Shown here piece after piece: positions 43,319 through 52,135 of a DNA stretch of 64,000 nt (within the stretch, counting starts at the first letter, position 1; each line of letters begins with the position of its first letter). A model generated the notes under the pieces. That model was not told where the DNA came from and did no database searches. It saw only the letters and a program-made list of their open reading frames with translations. Position numbers and translations under genes: made by a program. The stretch is from Pyrobaculum arsenaticum DSM 13514 (GTDB taxonomy: Archaea > Thermoproteota > Thermoprotei > Thermoproteales > Thermoproteaceae), in assembly GCF_000016385.1 (NCBI RefSeq), contig NC_009376.1, forward strand, positions 1,612,001 through 1,676,000, read 5' to 3'.

Positions 43319-44113
43319 AAGCCTCTTCCCCCCTACTAGGAGCCAGCCCTCCTGGTCTACATCTAGGGGACCTCTGTAGGCGCCCCTCTCTACAAGTCTC
43401 TTAAACAGATAGTGAGGATCTAACGGGTTTTTGAAAAACCGTAGAACTCTCTCGACGTCTCTTCTCAGGTATTCATGCTCCTTGGGGTGTCCGCGCCGCA
43501 CAGCAGAGCCCCAGTCTATAATCCAAGGCTTTTCCCCGTCGTACAATACATTGAAGGGGCTGAGATCTCCGTGGACAAGGCCAGCGGCTATGTATGTCTT
43601 CTCTAAGTTTTTTAGTATTTCGTAAAACACGGCCTGTGGGTCATCCAAATTGTTGAGTCCCACCTCCTCAAGCCGGGGGGCTGGCATGTTTCCTACTCCG
43701 ATAAACTGCATCACCATGACGTTTCTATAAAAGCCATAGGGCCTCGGCACTTGAACCCCAGCTTCGTAGGCGCGGGAGAGGTTGCCGTATTCCTTTCTGC
43801 ACCAGACCTCTACGAGGTGTAGCTGATCGCTGATTTTTAAATTCCTAAAACGTGGATCGCCGAATATGTAGCCGTATCTGCTTTTAGTAAACCTCACAGG
43901 GACTGGGTAGAAGATTTTCAAAACGGCGTAGGAGCCATCGTGACGCTTGGCTAGTACTATCTTAGCCTCCTTCCCTTGGCCTATTGGGCCCAAGACCTCG
44001 TCGATAACTTTCCTTTCTTGAAGTTTTACAACTGCGGCCCATGTATAAGAATTAATGGCATCGTCTAGTACTTTGTAGTAGTCGCTGTCCTTCTCACTTC
44101 TGAAACGCCCCAC
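43307..44113 (-). CDS. rio1: RIO1-type atypical protein kinase
   Basis: About 268 residues with the P-loop LGPIGQGKEAKIVLA, VLKIFYP, AGLVHGDLSPFNVLY (catalytic loop) and PWIIDWGSAV (metal loop), the RIO1 pattern. It phosphorylates or hydrolyses ATP during late 40S/30S maturation. The frame extends to an ATG at 44185, but the TATA ATATAAA (44133-44139) sits inside that extension and 23 nt before the GTG at 44113, so I choose the shorter form. Confidence 0.88.
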   Translation of the reverse strand: MGRFRSEKDSDYYKVLDDAINSYTWAAVVKLQERKVIDEVLGPIGQGKEAKIVLAKRHDGSYAVLKIFYPVPVRFTKSRYGYIFGDPRFRNLKISDQLHLVEVWCRKEYGNLSRAYEAGVQVPRPYGFYRNVMVMQFIGVGNMPAPRLEEVGLNNLDDPQAVFYEILKNLEKTYIAAGLVHGDLSPFNVLYDGEKPWIIDWGSAVRRGHPKEHEYLRRDVERVLRFFKNPLDPHYLFKRLVERGAYRGPLDVDQEGWLLVGGKRLLDD

Positions 44114-44132
44114 GAAGACTCCGCTAAATGGT

Positions 44133-44139
44133 TTTATAT
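44133..44139. promoter_or_regulatory. shared bidirectional TATA (rio1 / Dim2-like KH gene)
   Basis: TTTATAT is centred at 44136. The minus GTG at 44113 is 23 nt and the plus GTG at 44158 is 22 nt away. In many archaea rio1 and the KH gene are in one operon; here they are divergent from one TATA. Confidence 0.75.
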
Positions 44140-44157
44140 CCTTATGCCAATTACCCC

Positions 44158-44682
44158 GTGGCTTCGGAATACATGAGAGGCACATTGTTCCAGCCTATAG
44201 ACCCAAAAAGGCTGAGGGCAGCTAGGGAATTTGTAAAAATGGCAGACGGGCGGTACGGGATAAGGGTGGAATTAGATGAGAAGGAACTATACATCAAGCT
44301 CACTCCAGGACCGGACGCCGCCGTAGACGCTATCTTGAAGGTCAGAGAGATGGCCAAGGCCGTGGCTCTTGGCTTCGCACCTGACCAGGCCATGGCATTG
44401 GAGAGCGATGAGTACGTGTTAACTGTGATAGATCTCAAGGAAGTTACTGATAAACCCAACCACCTAAGGCGTATAAAAGGGAGGATAATAGGAGAAGATG
44501 GGAGGGCCAAAAAAACCATTGAAAACCTAGCCCAGGTGGCTATGGTCATCGGCGACACCTACGTGGCTATTCTAGGTAAGTTAGAGGATGTAGAGATAGC
44601 TAGGAGGGCAGTGGAGATGTTGATAGAAGGGAAGAAACATGGTACTGTGTACAAGTTTATACAAAGCCTAAAGAGACCTTAA
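44158..44682 (+). CDS. KH-domain RNA-binding protein (Dim2/Pno1-like)
   Basis: About 174 residues with two KH-like regions; the second carries RIKGRIIGEDGRAKKTIENL with the GxxG loop. Archaeal Dim2 binds the 3' end of 16S rRNA and works with Rio1 in small-subunit maturation. An ATG at 44128 is in frame but lies at or before the TATA, so the GTG at 44158 is the likely leaderless start. Confidence 0.88.
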   Translation: MASEYMRGTLFQPIDPKRLRAAREFVKMADGRYGIRVELDEKELYIKLTPGPDAAVDAILKVREMAKAVALGFAPDQAMALESDEYVLTVIDLKEVTDKPNHLRRIKGRIIGEDGRAKKTIENLAQVAMVIGDTYVAILGKLEDVEIARRAVEMLIEGKKHGTVYKFIQSLKRP

Positions 44683-44870
44683 GCTAAGTCGAGGAGACTG
44701 CTCTTTGCGGCCCTGTTATCGCCTTCCGGAATGAGAAGTGGACATAGGCACAGTGCCTAATACTCCCATCTCCCTATTGGCCCCCGTGTCGGCGATCTTG
44801 TAGAGGGCATCAGGAAGCGTGCCGTCGAATCTAGGTTAATAAGAAGCAGTAGATCGATATGTTCTACAGA

Positions 44871-45533
44871 TTATGACGCAGCCTCTGCTACTGCCTCTTT
44901 CACAACTACGCGCTCCTCCTCAGGCGGGTATTTCAATACTTTGATTTTGGCGAACTCCACTTTTCTTAACGGCGCGATTTTTTTCGCCGCTATGAAGAGA
45001 TCTGCGGCTAGCGTCCCCTCTAGCACTTCTTTTAGAAACTGGCTCGTATCCATTTCTGAGGCCTTTTTCAGAAGCGTCTCGGTTATCTTCTTCCGAACAG
45101 CCGATTTCTGAGCTGTGCCTAGCCTGTGGGCGGTGATTACCATAACAGATACTCTCATATCCATGCCGTCTTTGGTCTTGACCTCTGTAATCGCCACGAC
45201 TTTGCTTGTCCCTTTCCTAACCAGCGACTTTACGTAATCTCGGGAAAGCTCAAGGCCTTTGAATCTCGTAAGTGCCCTTAGCCCCTCAACACGGTGAATT
45301 TGAAATTTCAATTTCACAGGTAGATGCGAGATATCTTTCGTAATGTCGTAAAGCGAAACCTCCAGAGTTCTCATAAGCAGTTTCTCCGCCTCGGTGGCCG
45401 GCACCTCGGCTAGAAAAACTCCGCCGAGATACGGAGGTGCGTGAACTGCGAACCACTTCTTCAACGCCCAAGGATCTCTTTTCGATATTGTGACCTTCTC
45501 CTGCTTAGCTACTGCCTTCTGCCTTTCAGCCAT
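44871..45533 (-). CDS. rps3ae: 30S ribosomal protein S3Ae (eS1)
   Basis: About 220 residues. Seen: WALKKWFAVHAPPYLGGVFLAE at the N terminus, LKFQIHRVEGLRALTRFKGLELSRDYVKSLVRKG in the middle and a C-terminal basic-acidic tail. It matches archaeal S3Ae over the whole length. ATG at 45533 follows a possible TTG at 45536. TATA TTTATAAT is slightly farther than usual (about 33 nt), so a short leader may exist. Confidence 0.95.
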   Translation of the reverse strand: MAERQKAVAKQEKVTISKRDPWALKKWFAVHAPPYLGGVFLAEVPATEAEKLLMRTLEVSLYDITKDISHLPVKLKFQIHRVEGLRALTRFKGLELSRDYVKSLVRKGTSKVVAITEVKTKDGMDMRVSVMVITAHRLGTAQKSAVRKKITETLLKKASEMDTSQFLKEVLEGTLAADLFIAAKKIAPLRKVEFAKIKVLKYPPEEERVVVKEAVAEAAS

Positions 45534-45628
45534 CAAAAAGAAGGCGCATATCGCGGATTATAAATTTTACTACTCCGATAAGGCGCCGATGCTTAGAAAT
45601 CTATATAACTGGAATTTTTTACAAAGCT

Positions 45629-46135
45629 ATGGATGAGATAGATCGTAAACTTATTATGGCACTCCAAGAAGATGGTAAAAAGACTTTACAGGAACTAAGC
45701 GAGCTAGTTGGCAGACCAAAGACCACTATAGCGACGAGGATAAAAAAACTAGAAATCGACGGTGTTATCATCGGTTACAAGGCCGTGGTAAACCCCTTTG
45801 CTCTCGGCTATAGGCTACTATCTTTTGTCCTCGTCAGCGTTAGAAGGGGCACTGCCCCCCGGGAATCTAAGCCGCTTCAGGTCGAAGTAGCGGAGAAGGT
45901 TCTTACAGAGTGTAAAGGGGAGGGGGGCCTGCCGTATGTTGAAGAGGCATATGTAGTTACGGGCCCATATGATCTTCTTTTCAAGGTGTGGTCAAGGGAT
46001 GTTAAACAACTGTCGAACTTTCTCGTGGCGTATCTCGCGTCCGACCCGAATATCCAAAGGACCGAAACCATGATTGTATTGGAAATAGTAGACGACTGGC
46101 GTAGACGCGTGATGCCGCCCGCCACGCCGGGGTAA
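45629..46135 (+). CDS. Lrp/AsnC-family transcriptional regulator
   Basis: The 168-residue protein has an N-terminal HTH (IDRKLIMALQEDGKKTLQELSELVGRPKTTIATRIKKLE split over residues 3-42) and a C-terminal RAM effector domain, with an insertion rich in Arg/Lys between them. It probably senses an amino acid. Leaderless ATG with CTATATAACT 23 nt upstream. Two genes on, a lone RAM-domain gene could bind the same ligand or mix into its oligomer. Confidence 0.88.
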   Translation: MDEIDRKLIMALQEDGKKTLQELSELVGRPKTTIATRIKKLEIDGVIIGYKAVVNPFALGYRLLSFVLVSVRRGTAPRESKPLQVEVAEKVLTECKGEGGLPYVEEAYVVTGPYDLLFKVWSRDVKQLSNFLVAYLASDPNIQRTETMIVLEIVDDWRRRVMPPATPG

Positions 46136-46169
46136 GTCAAAGTTTATAAAGGGCCACGTTTGAAGCCTT

Positions 46170-46469
46170 GTGAGCAGAAGGAGAAAAATGTACTATTACG
46201 AAGAGATCCCCGCGGGTCCAATTAGCAGAACACCTGCGGAGGCTAAGGTTTTCAAATACGTGGATTGCTCAATTGTTGAAAAAACACCAACTACCCTAGC
46301 AGCTATGTGCAAGCCCAATACGCTAATAAAGGTGTATAAGAGCGAGGGAGAGGGGGCAGAATACGTAGTTGAATTCACCGACACCGACACAGGTCTGACC
46401 GAGAAGCATCGTGTAGATCTATCCACCGCAGTAGTTATTCGCCGGTACCTAGAATCTAGGGGTAGATAA
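46170..46469 (+). CDS. small hypothetical protein (99 aa)
   Basis: Basic N terminus (SRRRKMYYYEE), then beta-rich with VEFTDTDTGLTEKHRVDLSTAVVI. I do not recognise it. GTG start; GTTTATAAAG lies 24 nt upstream, which supports GTG over the later ATG at residue 7. It sits between two Lrp-type genes. Confidence 0.6.
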   Translation: MSRRRKMYYYEEIPAGPISRTPAEAKVFKYVDCSIVEKTPTTLAAMCKPNTLIKVYKSEGEGAEYVVEFTDTDTGLTEKHRVDLSTAVVIRRYLESRGR

Positions 46470-46499
46470 GCTTTAAAATATAGATTAACATCACAAAAT

Positions 46500-46757
46500 A
46501 TGGAGGCGGTTGTATTCTTAAACGTGGACATAGGCTCCGAAGATAGAATAATGGAAGAACTTTCCGCAATACCAGAGGTCAAAGCAGTGTACTTCGTCTA
46601 CGGCCCTTACGACATAGTGGTAGAAATAGACGCACCAGATATCGAGAAAATTAGAAGTGTTGTGCGGGATAAGATTAGGAAGATCGACGGCATAAGATCA
46701 ACTACCACGTTGGTGGTAGCTAAGTCCCACGTTAAGTCCGCCCCACCTCACGTCTAG
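46500..46757 (+). CDS. stand-alone Lrp/AsnC effector (RAM) domain protein
   Basis: 85 residues, no HTH. AVVFLNVDIGSEDRIMEELSAIPEVKAVYFVYGPYDIVVEI is a complete RAM beta-alpha-beta-beta-alpha-beta unit. Such stand-alone proteins form oligomeric rings and bind amino acids or act as co-regulators. Stop and the next gene's GTG overlap by one base. Confidence 0.85.
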   Translation: MEAVVFLNVDIGSEDRIMEELSAIPEVKAVYFVYGPYDIVVEIDAPDIEKIRSVVRDKIRKIDGIRSTTTLVVAKSHVKSAPPHV

Positions 46758-47419
46758 TGTGTAGGCTATACCTCTCTAAGGGCTCCGTAAATCTTTCCAA
46801 GGCTCTTAAATTTGCCGCGCGGTATGACCCCTACGCACCAAGCGAGAAAAAGCAACACGGCGACGGTTGGGGCTTCGTAGCGGCTACGCGCCTCTCGTTT
46901 ATGTATTACAAATCCGCCGCACCGGCTTGGGAAGACCCAACCCCCGTGCCCATGTGGGAGGCGGTATTAGCGCACGCAAGGGCTGCCTCCATCGGCGAGC
47001 CGCTGGGCGCTGAGCATGCCCATCCCTACGCGGTTCATCTGCCTAACGGGGGGATGATTTTCGTCGCCCACAACGGCTCTGTGGATAAATACTCCCTCGC
47101 CGCCGAAGTCGGCATCGACCCCAACCGCCATACGGACAGCTATGTGCTTGCTTTGTACCTCGCCCGCCACTGGGATGACCTAGAGAAGGCTCTGGATAAT
47201 GTAGCTAATCTGTACATGAAGACAGCTCTAAACGTAGTCATCTTGGAATACCCCAGCCTCCGGTCGTTTGCTTACTCCCGCTATAAGGGCAACCGCAACT
47301 ACTACGCCTTGTATATTTTAAAGGCCAAGGACTACACTGCCGTTGTGTCTTCCACTCTTCTCAGATACTTGGACGTGGAGGGAGAGGAGCTGGCGCAAGG
47401 AGAGTTACTAACTTTCTGA
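46757..47419 (+). CDS. class II glutamine amidotransferase-like protein
   Basis: 220 residues. Start reads GTG-TGT, giving an N-terminal Cys after Met removal, as in Ntn-type amidotransferases (YafJ/GatB-like). HGDGWGF, AHARAAS (Arg for Gln binding), HPYAV and VAHNGSVDKY follow in family order. The synthase partner is not fused or adjacent, so the acceptor is unknown. It is coupled to the RAM-domain gene, suggesting nitrogen metabolism. Confidence 0.85.
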   Translation: MCRLYLSKGSVNLSKALKFAARYDPYAPSEKKQHGDGWGFVAATRLSFMYYKSAAPAWEDPTPVPMWEAVLAHARAASIGEPLGAEHAHPYAVHLPNGGMIFVAHNGSVDKYSLAAEVGIDPNRHTDSYVLALYLARHWDDLEKALDNVANLYMKTALNVVILEYPSLRSFAYSRYKGNRNYYALYILKAKDYTAVVSSTLLRYLDVEGEELAQGELLTF

Positions 47420-48409
47420 GACGAAGAAGCCAGCGCTGTAGAGGATATCGACTATATATTCGAGAAGCTTAGAGGGTAGTTGGGGCTTAACCACTTCGGC
47501 CTCTCCACCTTTTATGAACACCACGCCTATTTTGAAGGAAGTTAGGCCAGGGGGTCGCTGTCCCTCCACCACAAGCACAACGTTGCGGAGTTTCCGCCAC
47601 AGCTTGCGGGAGTAAGAGAGCCATGGGCATATGGCCACTACGCCGCTCTTCTCGGCAGAGCCGTCTAGAGACAGGTAGTGCAGACCACACCTCGCTTCCG
47701 AGGAGAACTCGTACTCGCCGTGTAGCGCCAGCGCTTTCGACAAAGCGTATGCACGGCGCCTTTTAAGCTCTACTAACACCTCCAGCACCTCCTCCGGGGA
47801 ATAGACGGGGTTCACCACGATGCCCACGTCGGGAGTGTAGACAGCTATTTTACCTATTCTCAGCTCCCTGGGCACCTCGCCGTAGAAAATTCTATGTAGC
47901 TCCTCGTCGAACTCACCGCTGAGTAGGCCCTCAAGCAGAGCCAAAGACGGCGGATCGTGCGCAAATGCCTCCAGTTGCCACAAATCCACATCTAGGCGTG
48001 GACTATTTCGCATCAGCTCTAAGAGAAGGCCCGCCAGGTAGGGAGGAGCCGCCACAACCTCGTCGCTGAAATGCATGACAAGCCCCCACCTGATCAGCTT
48101 CTCCAAAGCGCTGTGCCTACCCAGCAACTCCATACCAAGCTCGAGCTCCCTCTCCACAGACAAACTCCTACCATAGGCGGCGTACAGCGCCGCCGTTTCT
48201 ACATCGTCTATCCTCGAGGCCACCAGCTCCCTAAGCTCGCCTGCTTTGTCTTCAGCCGCTTTGACGTCTTCCTCAGAAGCGCCGCTTGAGGCTTCCCACA
48301 TCTCTTCCCACCGCTCTCCGTATCTGAGCATGAAGTCTCTTATCGCAACCTCGCTTCTCCCCTTGAAAACAGCGCGCTGGTATCTCGCCTCAATAAGATG
48401 GAGATCCAC
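47408..48409 (-). CDS. hypothetical protein (333 aa)
   Basis: Helical N-terminal two thirds and a beta-rich C-terminal part with a repeated hydrophobic strand (VVLVVEGQRPPG, IGVVFIKGGEA). I do not recognise a family. It has no signal peptide or membrane span. GTG start from a TATA shared with the divergent moeA. Its end overlaps the amidotransferase end by 12 nt. Confidence 0.6.
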   Translation of the reverse strand: MDLHLIEARYQRAVFKGRSEVAIRDFMLRYGERWEEMWEASSGASEEDVKAAEDKAGELRELVASRIDDVETAALYAAYGRSLSVERELELGMELLGRHSALEKLIRWGLVMHFSDEVVAAPPYLAGLLLELMRNSPRLDVDLWQLEAFAHDPPSLALLEGLLSGEFDEELHRIFYGEVPRELRIGKIAVYTPDVGIVVNPVYSPEEVLEVLVELKRRRAYALSKALALHGEYEFSSEARCGLHYLSLDGSAEKSGVVAICPWLSYSRKLWRKLRNVVLVVEGQRPPGLTSFKIGVVFIKGGEAEVVKPQLPSKLLEYIVDILYSAGFFVSES

Positions 48410-48428
48410 GCTAAACCACTATGCCAAC

Positions 48429-48436
48429 TATATAAA
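48429..48436. promoter_or_regulatory. shared bidirectional TATA (333-aa gene / moeA)
   Basis: TATATAAA is centred at 48432.5. The minus GTG at 48409 is 23.5 nt and the plus GTG at 48457 is 24.5 nt away. Confidence 0.75.
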
Positions 48437-48456
48437 TTCACGTCGTCTGCCCCACT

Positions 48457-49704
48457 GTGAAGGGCTTTAAGACACTGATGCCGATAGCGGAGGCACAGAG
48501 GGCGGTCATCAGCGCCATTGCCCACAAGCCCTCTGTAGTCACAGTGCCGACGCCCCAGTCGGTGGGGCTGTACGTAGCGCAGGACATATTTGCGCCTGTA
48601 GACGTGCCGCCATTCGATAGGGCTGCCTTCGACGGTTTTGCGGTGAGGTCTGTTGACACTATCGGCGCATCAAGGACAAATCCCATAATGCTAAAGGTGG
48701 TCGGCAAGTCGCTACCGGGCCTCGGCTACCGCGGCGCCATTGGGCCTGGGGAGGCGGTGGAAATAGCAACAGGCGCGCCTCTGCCCGATGGCGCAGATGC
48801 GGTCGTGCCTTATGAAGAGGCGGCGCACAGGGGGGAGTACATTGAGGTGTATAAGCCAGTACCCCAGTACTACTACGTCTCGCGCAGGGGAGAGGACGTA
48901 TCGGCAGGAGAAGTTGTTTTAAAGCGGGGAAGGCGGATTAAGCCGTGGGACGTCGGCGTATTGGCCTCCCTAGGCATTAAAGAGGTGGCTGTTTACAAAG
49001 TGACGGCAGGCCTAGTATCCACAGGAAATGAGCTCGTTGAGCTAGAAGATGCGCCTCCGCCCCCCGGCAAGATTATAAACAGCACACGACATATAATAAC
49101 GGCGCTTCTACTTGAACTTGGAGTAAAGACGACCTACCTAGGGATAGTCCCCGACGACGTTGATGCAATACACGGCGTTTTGAAAGAGGCACTAGCCAAG
49201 TTCGATATCGTGATAACAACTGGCGGCGTCTCTGTCGGCGAGCCCGACCACGTAGTGGAGGCGGTAAGGCGCCTTAAGCCGGAGGTGCTGGTCCACGGCA
49301 TCGCCGCTAGGCCTGGGAGACCTAATAGCGCAGCGGTGGTGGGGGGAAAGCCGGTGATTATGCTCTCGGGCTTCCCAGTCGCCTCTATTGTCGGCTTTGA
49401 GGTATTCGTCAAGCCGGTCATTCTCCACATGGTCGGCGCCAGAGAGGAGCCTCTGCCCGTGGCCGTGGCCACTTTGACGAGGAGAGTCACCACACCAATT
49501 AACGTGAGGAGTTTAGTGAGGGTCAGGGTCTTCCGCCAAGGCAGAGAGCTATACGCAGAGCCGCTTGCCGTCACGGGGAGCGGCGTTTTGTCAACGCTGA
49601 CAAGGGGCAACGGCCTTTTGATCATACCGGAAAACAGAGAAGGCTACGACGAGGGTGACAAGGTTGAGATCGTACTGCTCGGCCCCATAGAAGAGGAAAA
49701 ATAA
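48457..49704 (+). CDS. moeA: molybdopterin molybdenumtransferase MoeA
   Basis: The 415-residue protein is complete: PPFDRAAFDGFAVRS near residue 46, GEDVSAGEVV, STGNELVE near 190, TTGGVSVGEPDHV near 250, ARPGRPNSA near 286 and a C-terminal beta barrel. It inserts molybdenum or tungsten into MPT-AMP. It is the most canonical of the three MoeA-like proteins here. The gap after it (49705-49856) holds only an unsupported 21-codon frame. Confidence 0.94.
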   Translation: MKGFKTLMPIAEAQRAVISAIAHKPSVVTVPTPQSVGLYVAQDIFAPVDVPPFDRAAFDGFAVRSVDTIGASRTNPIMLKVVGKSLPGLGYRGAIGPGEAVEIATGAPLPDGADAVVPYEEAAHRGEYIEVYKPVPQYYYVSRRGEDVSAGEVVLKRGRRIKPWDVGVLASLGIKEVAVYKVTAGLVSTGNELVELEDAPPPPGKIINSTRHIITALLLELGVKTTYLGIVPDDVDAIHGVLKEALAKFDIVITTGGVSVGEPDHVVEAVRRLKPEVLVHGIAARPGRPNSAAVVGGKPVIMLSGFPVASIVGFEVFVKPVILHMVGAREEPLPVAVATLTRRVTTPINVRSLVRVRVFRQGRELYAEPLAVTGSGVLSTLTRGNGLLIIPENREGYDEGDKVEIVLLGPIEEEK

Positions 49705-49856
49705 TAGGTGTTCTTACATTTACTTGCGGCGTATTAGTTTCATGATGAACCGCAGTACTAAATTTTTGTTAAAAAAGCTTTATAATTGGTTAAAATGAAG
49801 AAGATCCACAGTTCACGCAGACACCAAACAATTTGCGGAACAGATAATGGAGTTGG

Positions 49857-51776
49857 CTAATTCTCGAATTTTATTTTTCTTGAGTGTTCATATGGCTGGT
49901 ACCCTGGCGGAAGGTTCTCAAGAGCCTCTTCTACAATTTCCATAGCCTTGTCTAAGACGGATTTTCTCACGACTATGTCGTACTCCTCCCAGCCTATGGG
50001 TATGAAGTCAAGCCCGTAGAGCTCGGCGGCGTATCTCACCCCGAGGCCCACGTCGGCTCTGCCCTGGGCTACGGCGGCAGCGACGGCTGTGTGTGTCTTC
50101 ACCTCATAGGTGTAGCCCCTAATTTTTTTAGCCAACGACTCCAGCGTGGTGCCCATCTTCTCCGCCAGCTCGGAAAGAAGCAAGTCTAGGAGGGCCCTCG
50201 TACCTGTGCCTCTTGGTCTATTTACATACACCACGTCGCCTCTCAAAAGGTCTTCAACCCCCCTTATCCCCTTGGGGTTACCCCTCTTCACGATTAGCCC
50301 CTGCTCCCTCTTGTATAGCCCTACCACGGCGACGTTTGTAATCCTCAACTTCTTAACGTAGGGGACGTTATAGGCGTTGGTCTCGGGATCGTATATGTGT
50401 GCTCCCGCCATGTCGGCCTCGCCCCTCTTTAACGCCATTAGGCCGCCCAAAGATCCGACGTATACCGTCTTGACATTGTGTCTGGCGAGCACTGCGTCTA
50501 GGTGGGGGTCGTGGCTACCGATGAAGTAGAGGTCAGAGGGCTTATACTTCTCGAAAAGGTAAACATACACCTCCTCCCCCTCTGACATAAACTCGACGTT
50601 TTCCGGCACTATTATGTAGCCGTCGGCCCTCGCCAGCACCGATATTGCCCCCGACTCCGCGTAGAGGGGATAGGCCCTATACTCAGACCTCCTCGCGATG
50701 AGGACTACTGGGTATAAAGCACGCCTTCCCTTTGCCCCCTCTATGCCGTACGCCAACCTCGCCTTATACACGGCGGGGGGCATAGGTTCTAGGCACTGTA
50801 GTCTTAGAAGGAAGGGTCTTACTATTGTGTGGAAGATCATCAAGGCAGAGGAGGGATACCCCGGCAGGCCTACGACTATTTTCCCGTTGACAACTGCGGC
50901 CAGAGTGGGCTTTCCTGGCTTGACCATCACGCCGTGGAAGAGCACGTCGCCCAATTCGCCGAGTACTCTGTATGTGAGGTCTGCGACGCCCGCCGACGTC
51001 CCCCCGCTTATGAGAACCACGTCTGTTTCAGAAAGAGCCTTGGCGATCGCGGCACGGTAGCTCTCTTCTACATCTTCCACAATACCGTATGGAATCGGCT
51101 CTCCGCCGGCTTCTGCAACAGCCGCTATTAGGGTGTAAGTGTTTACGTCGTACAGTTTGCCCGGGCCAAGCGGCTTCCCCGGCGGTGTCAGCTCGTCGCC
51201 CGTCGAGATTATCCCAACCTTAGGCCTTTTTATGACTCTTACCTTCCTCATGCCCAGCGCGGCCAATACGCCTATTTCCCTGGCCGTGAGTCTTGTGCAA
51301 CGTCTCAGCACCACCTCCCCAGCTGAAATGTCCGACCCCGCGCTCATTAAGTTCTCCCCAGGCGCCACCGGTCGGAAAATCCTTACTACACCATCCCTCT
51401 CCTGGGTGTACTCAACCATTACAACAGAGTCTGCACCCCTGGGTATCGGCGCGCCGGTTGCCACCTCGTAGGCCTCACCAGCCTTCACCTCTCCCTGAGG
51501 CCAACCGCCGGCTTCCACCCTGCCGACTAGCCTAAGCTCCACTGGCGTAAGTTCAGAAGCCCCATATGTGGACGCGGCCACCACTGCAAACCCATCTACG
51601 GTAGAGCGGTCGAAAGGCGGCACGTCAATAGGCGCAACTACATCACGGGCCAGCACCCGGCCATACGACGCAACAATGTCCACCTCCTCCTCCCCCAGCG
51701 GCTTTGCAAACTTTAGCAAAATCTCCGAAGCTTGCTCCAGCGTAACCAGGTCGTGGAATATAACTCTCTTGCTCAT
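49857..51776 (-). CDS. MoeA fused to a C-terminal periplasmic-binding-protein-like domain
   Basis: 639 residues. Residues 1 to about 405 are MoeA (PPFDRSTVDGFAV, SGGTSAGVADLTY, VKPGKPTLAA, LPGYPSSAL). Residues about 415-639 are a type II binding-protein domain (FIGSHDPHLDAVL, RGEADMAGAH, RPRGTGTRALLDLLL, QGRADVGLGV), as in ModE/LysR-like sensors. This fusion is known in archaea and some bacteria; it may sense molybdate or tungstate directly at the insertion enzyme. No signal peptide, so it is cytoplasmic. Confidence 0.92.
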   Translation of the reverse strand: MSKRVIFHDLVTLEQASEILLKFAKPLGEEEVDIVASYGRVLARDVVAPIDVPPFDRSTVDGFAVVAASTYGASELTPVELRLVGRVEAGGWPQGEVKAGEAYEVATGAPIPRGADSVVMVEYTQERDGVVRIFRPVAPGENLMSAGSDISAGEVVLRRCTRLTAREIGVLAALGMRKVRVIKRPKVGIISTGDELTPPGKPLGPGKLYDVNTYTLIAAVAEAGGEPIPYGIVEDVEESYRAAIAKALSETDVVLISGGTSAGVADLTYRVLGELGDVLFHGVMVKPGKPTLAAVVNGKIVVGLPGYPSSALMIFHTIVRPFLLRLQCLEPMPPAVYKARLAYGIEGAKGRRALYPVVLIARRSEYRAYPLYAESGAISVLARADGYIIVPENVEFMSEGEEVYVYLFEKYKPSDLYFIGSHDPHLDAVLARHNVKTVYVGSLGGLMALKRGEADMAGAHIYDPETNAYNVPYVKKLRITNVAVVGLYKREQGLIVKRGNPKGIRGVEDLLRGDVVYVNRPRGTGTRALLDLLLSELAEKMGTTLESLAKKIRGYTYEVKTHTAVAAAVAQGRADVGLGVRYAAELYGLDFIPIGWEEYDIVVRKSVLDKAMEIVEEALENLPPGYQPYEHSRKIKFEN

Positions 51777-51786
51777 GTAAGCGACT

Positions 51787-52092
51787 CTATTTGATCAAGT
51801 TTCCAAGCTCTCTTTCAAAAAGCGCCGCAACTCCCTCTTCCACGTAGTTCTTTATCTTTTCAAGAATTTCCGGCGGAATCTTCTCAAAGGCCACCCCCTT
51901 GCAATCTACGTAAGCAAGTTTTACAGATATTTGGAACCCTCCCTCCCCGAATTTGGTTTTCACAAATCCGAAGATCCAGTCGTCAGAAACTTTGATCCTA
52001 AAGGTTTTGACTGATTTTCTTAATCCTCCTAGTGTTCCAAGGACTTTTTTCTTAGCAACCTTCTCGGCGGTCTGGGCATCTACACAAGACAT
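51787..52092 (-). CDS. small hypothetical protein (101 aa)
   Basis: Alpha/beta protein with basic N terminus (VAKKKVLGTLGGLRKSVK) and an amphipathic C-terminal helix. I do not recognise it. A longer frame exists to 52176, but the TATA TTTTAAAA (52111-52118) lies inside that extension and 22.5 nt before the ATG at 52092. It shares that TATA with a C/D sRNA on the other strand. Confidence 0.6.
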   Translation of the reverse strand: MSCVDAQTAEKVAKKKVLGTLGGLRKSVKTFRIKVSDDWIFGFVKTKFGEGGFQISVKLAYVDCKGVAFEKIPPEILEKIKNYVEEGVAALFERELGNLIK

Positions 52093-52110
52093 GTGGATGC
52101 CATCACCAAA

Positions 52111-52118
52111 TTTTAAAA
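52111..52118. promoter_or_regulatory. shared bidirectional TATA (101-aa gene / C/D sRNA)
   Basis: TTTTAAAA is palindromic, centred at 52114.5. The minus ATG at 52092 is 22.5 nt and box C of the plus-strand sRNA (52138) is 23.5 nt away. Confidence 0.8.
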
Positions 52119-52135
52119 ATGTGACTACTATTATG

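Noticed and set aside
49705..49856. 21-codon frame and an ATGATGA motif between the two moeA genes
   Set aside because: TATA spacing is wrong, no D box follows and nothing suggests conservation.
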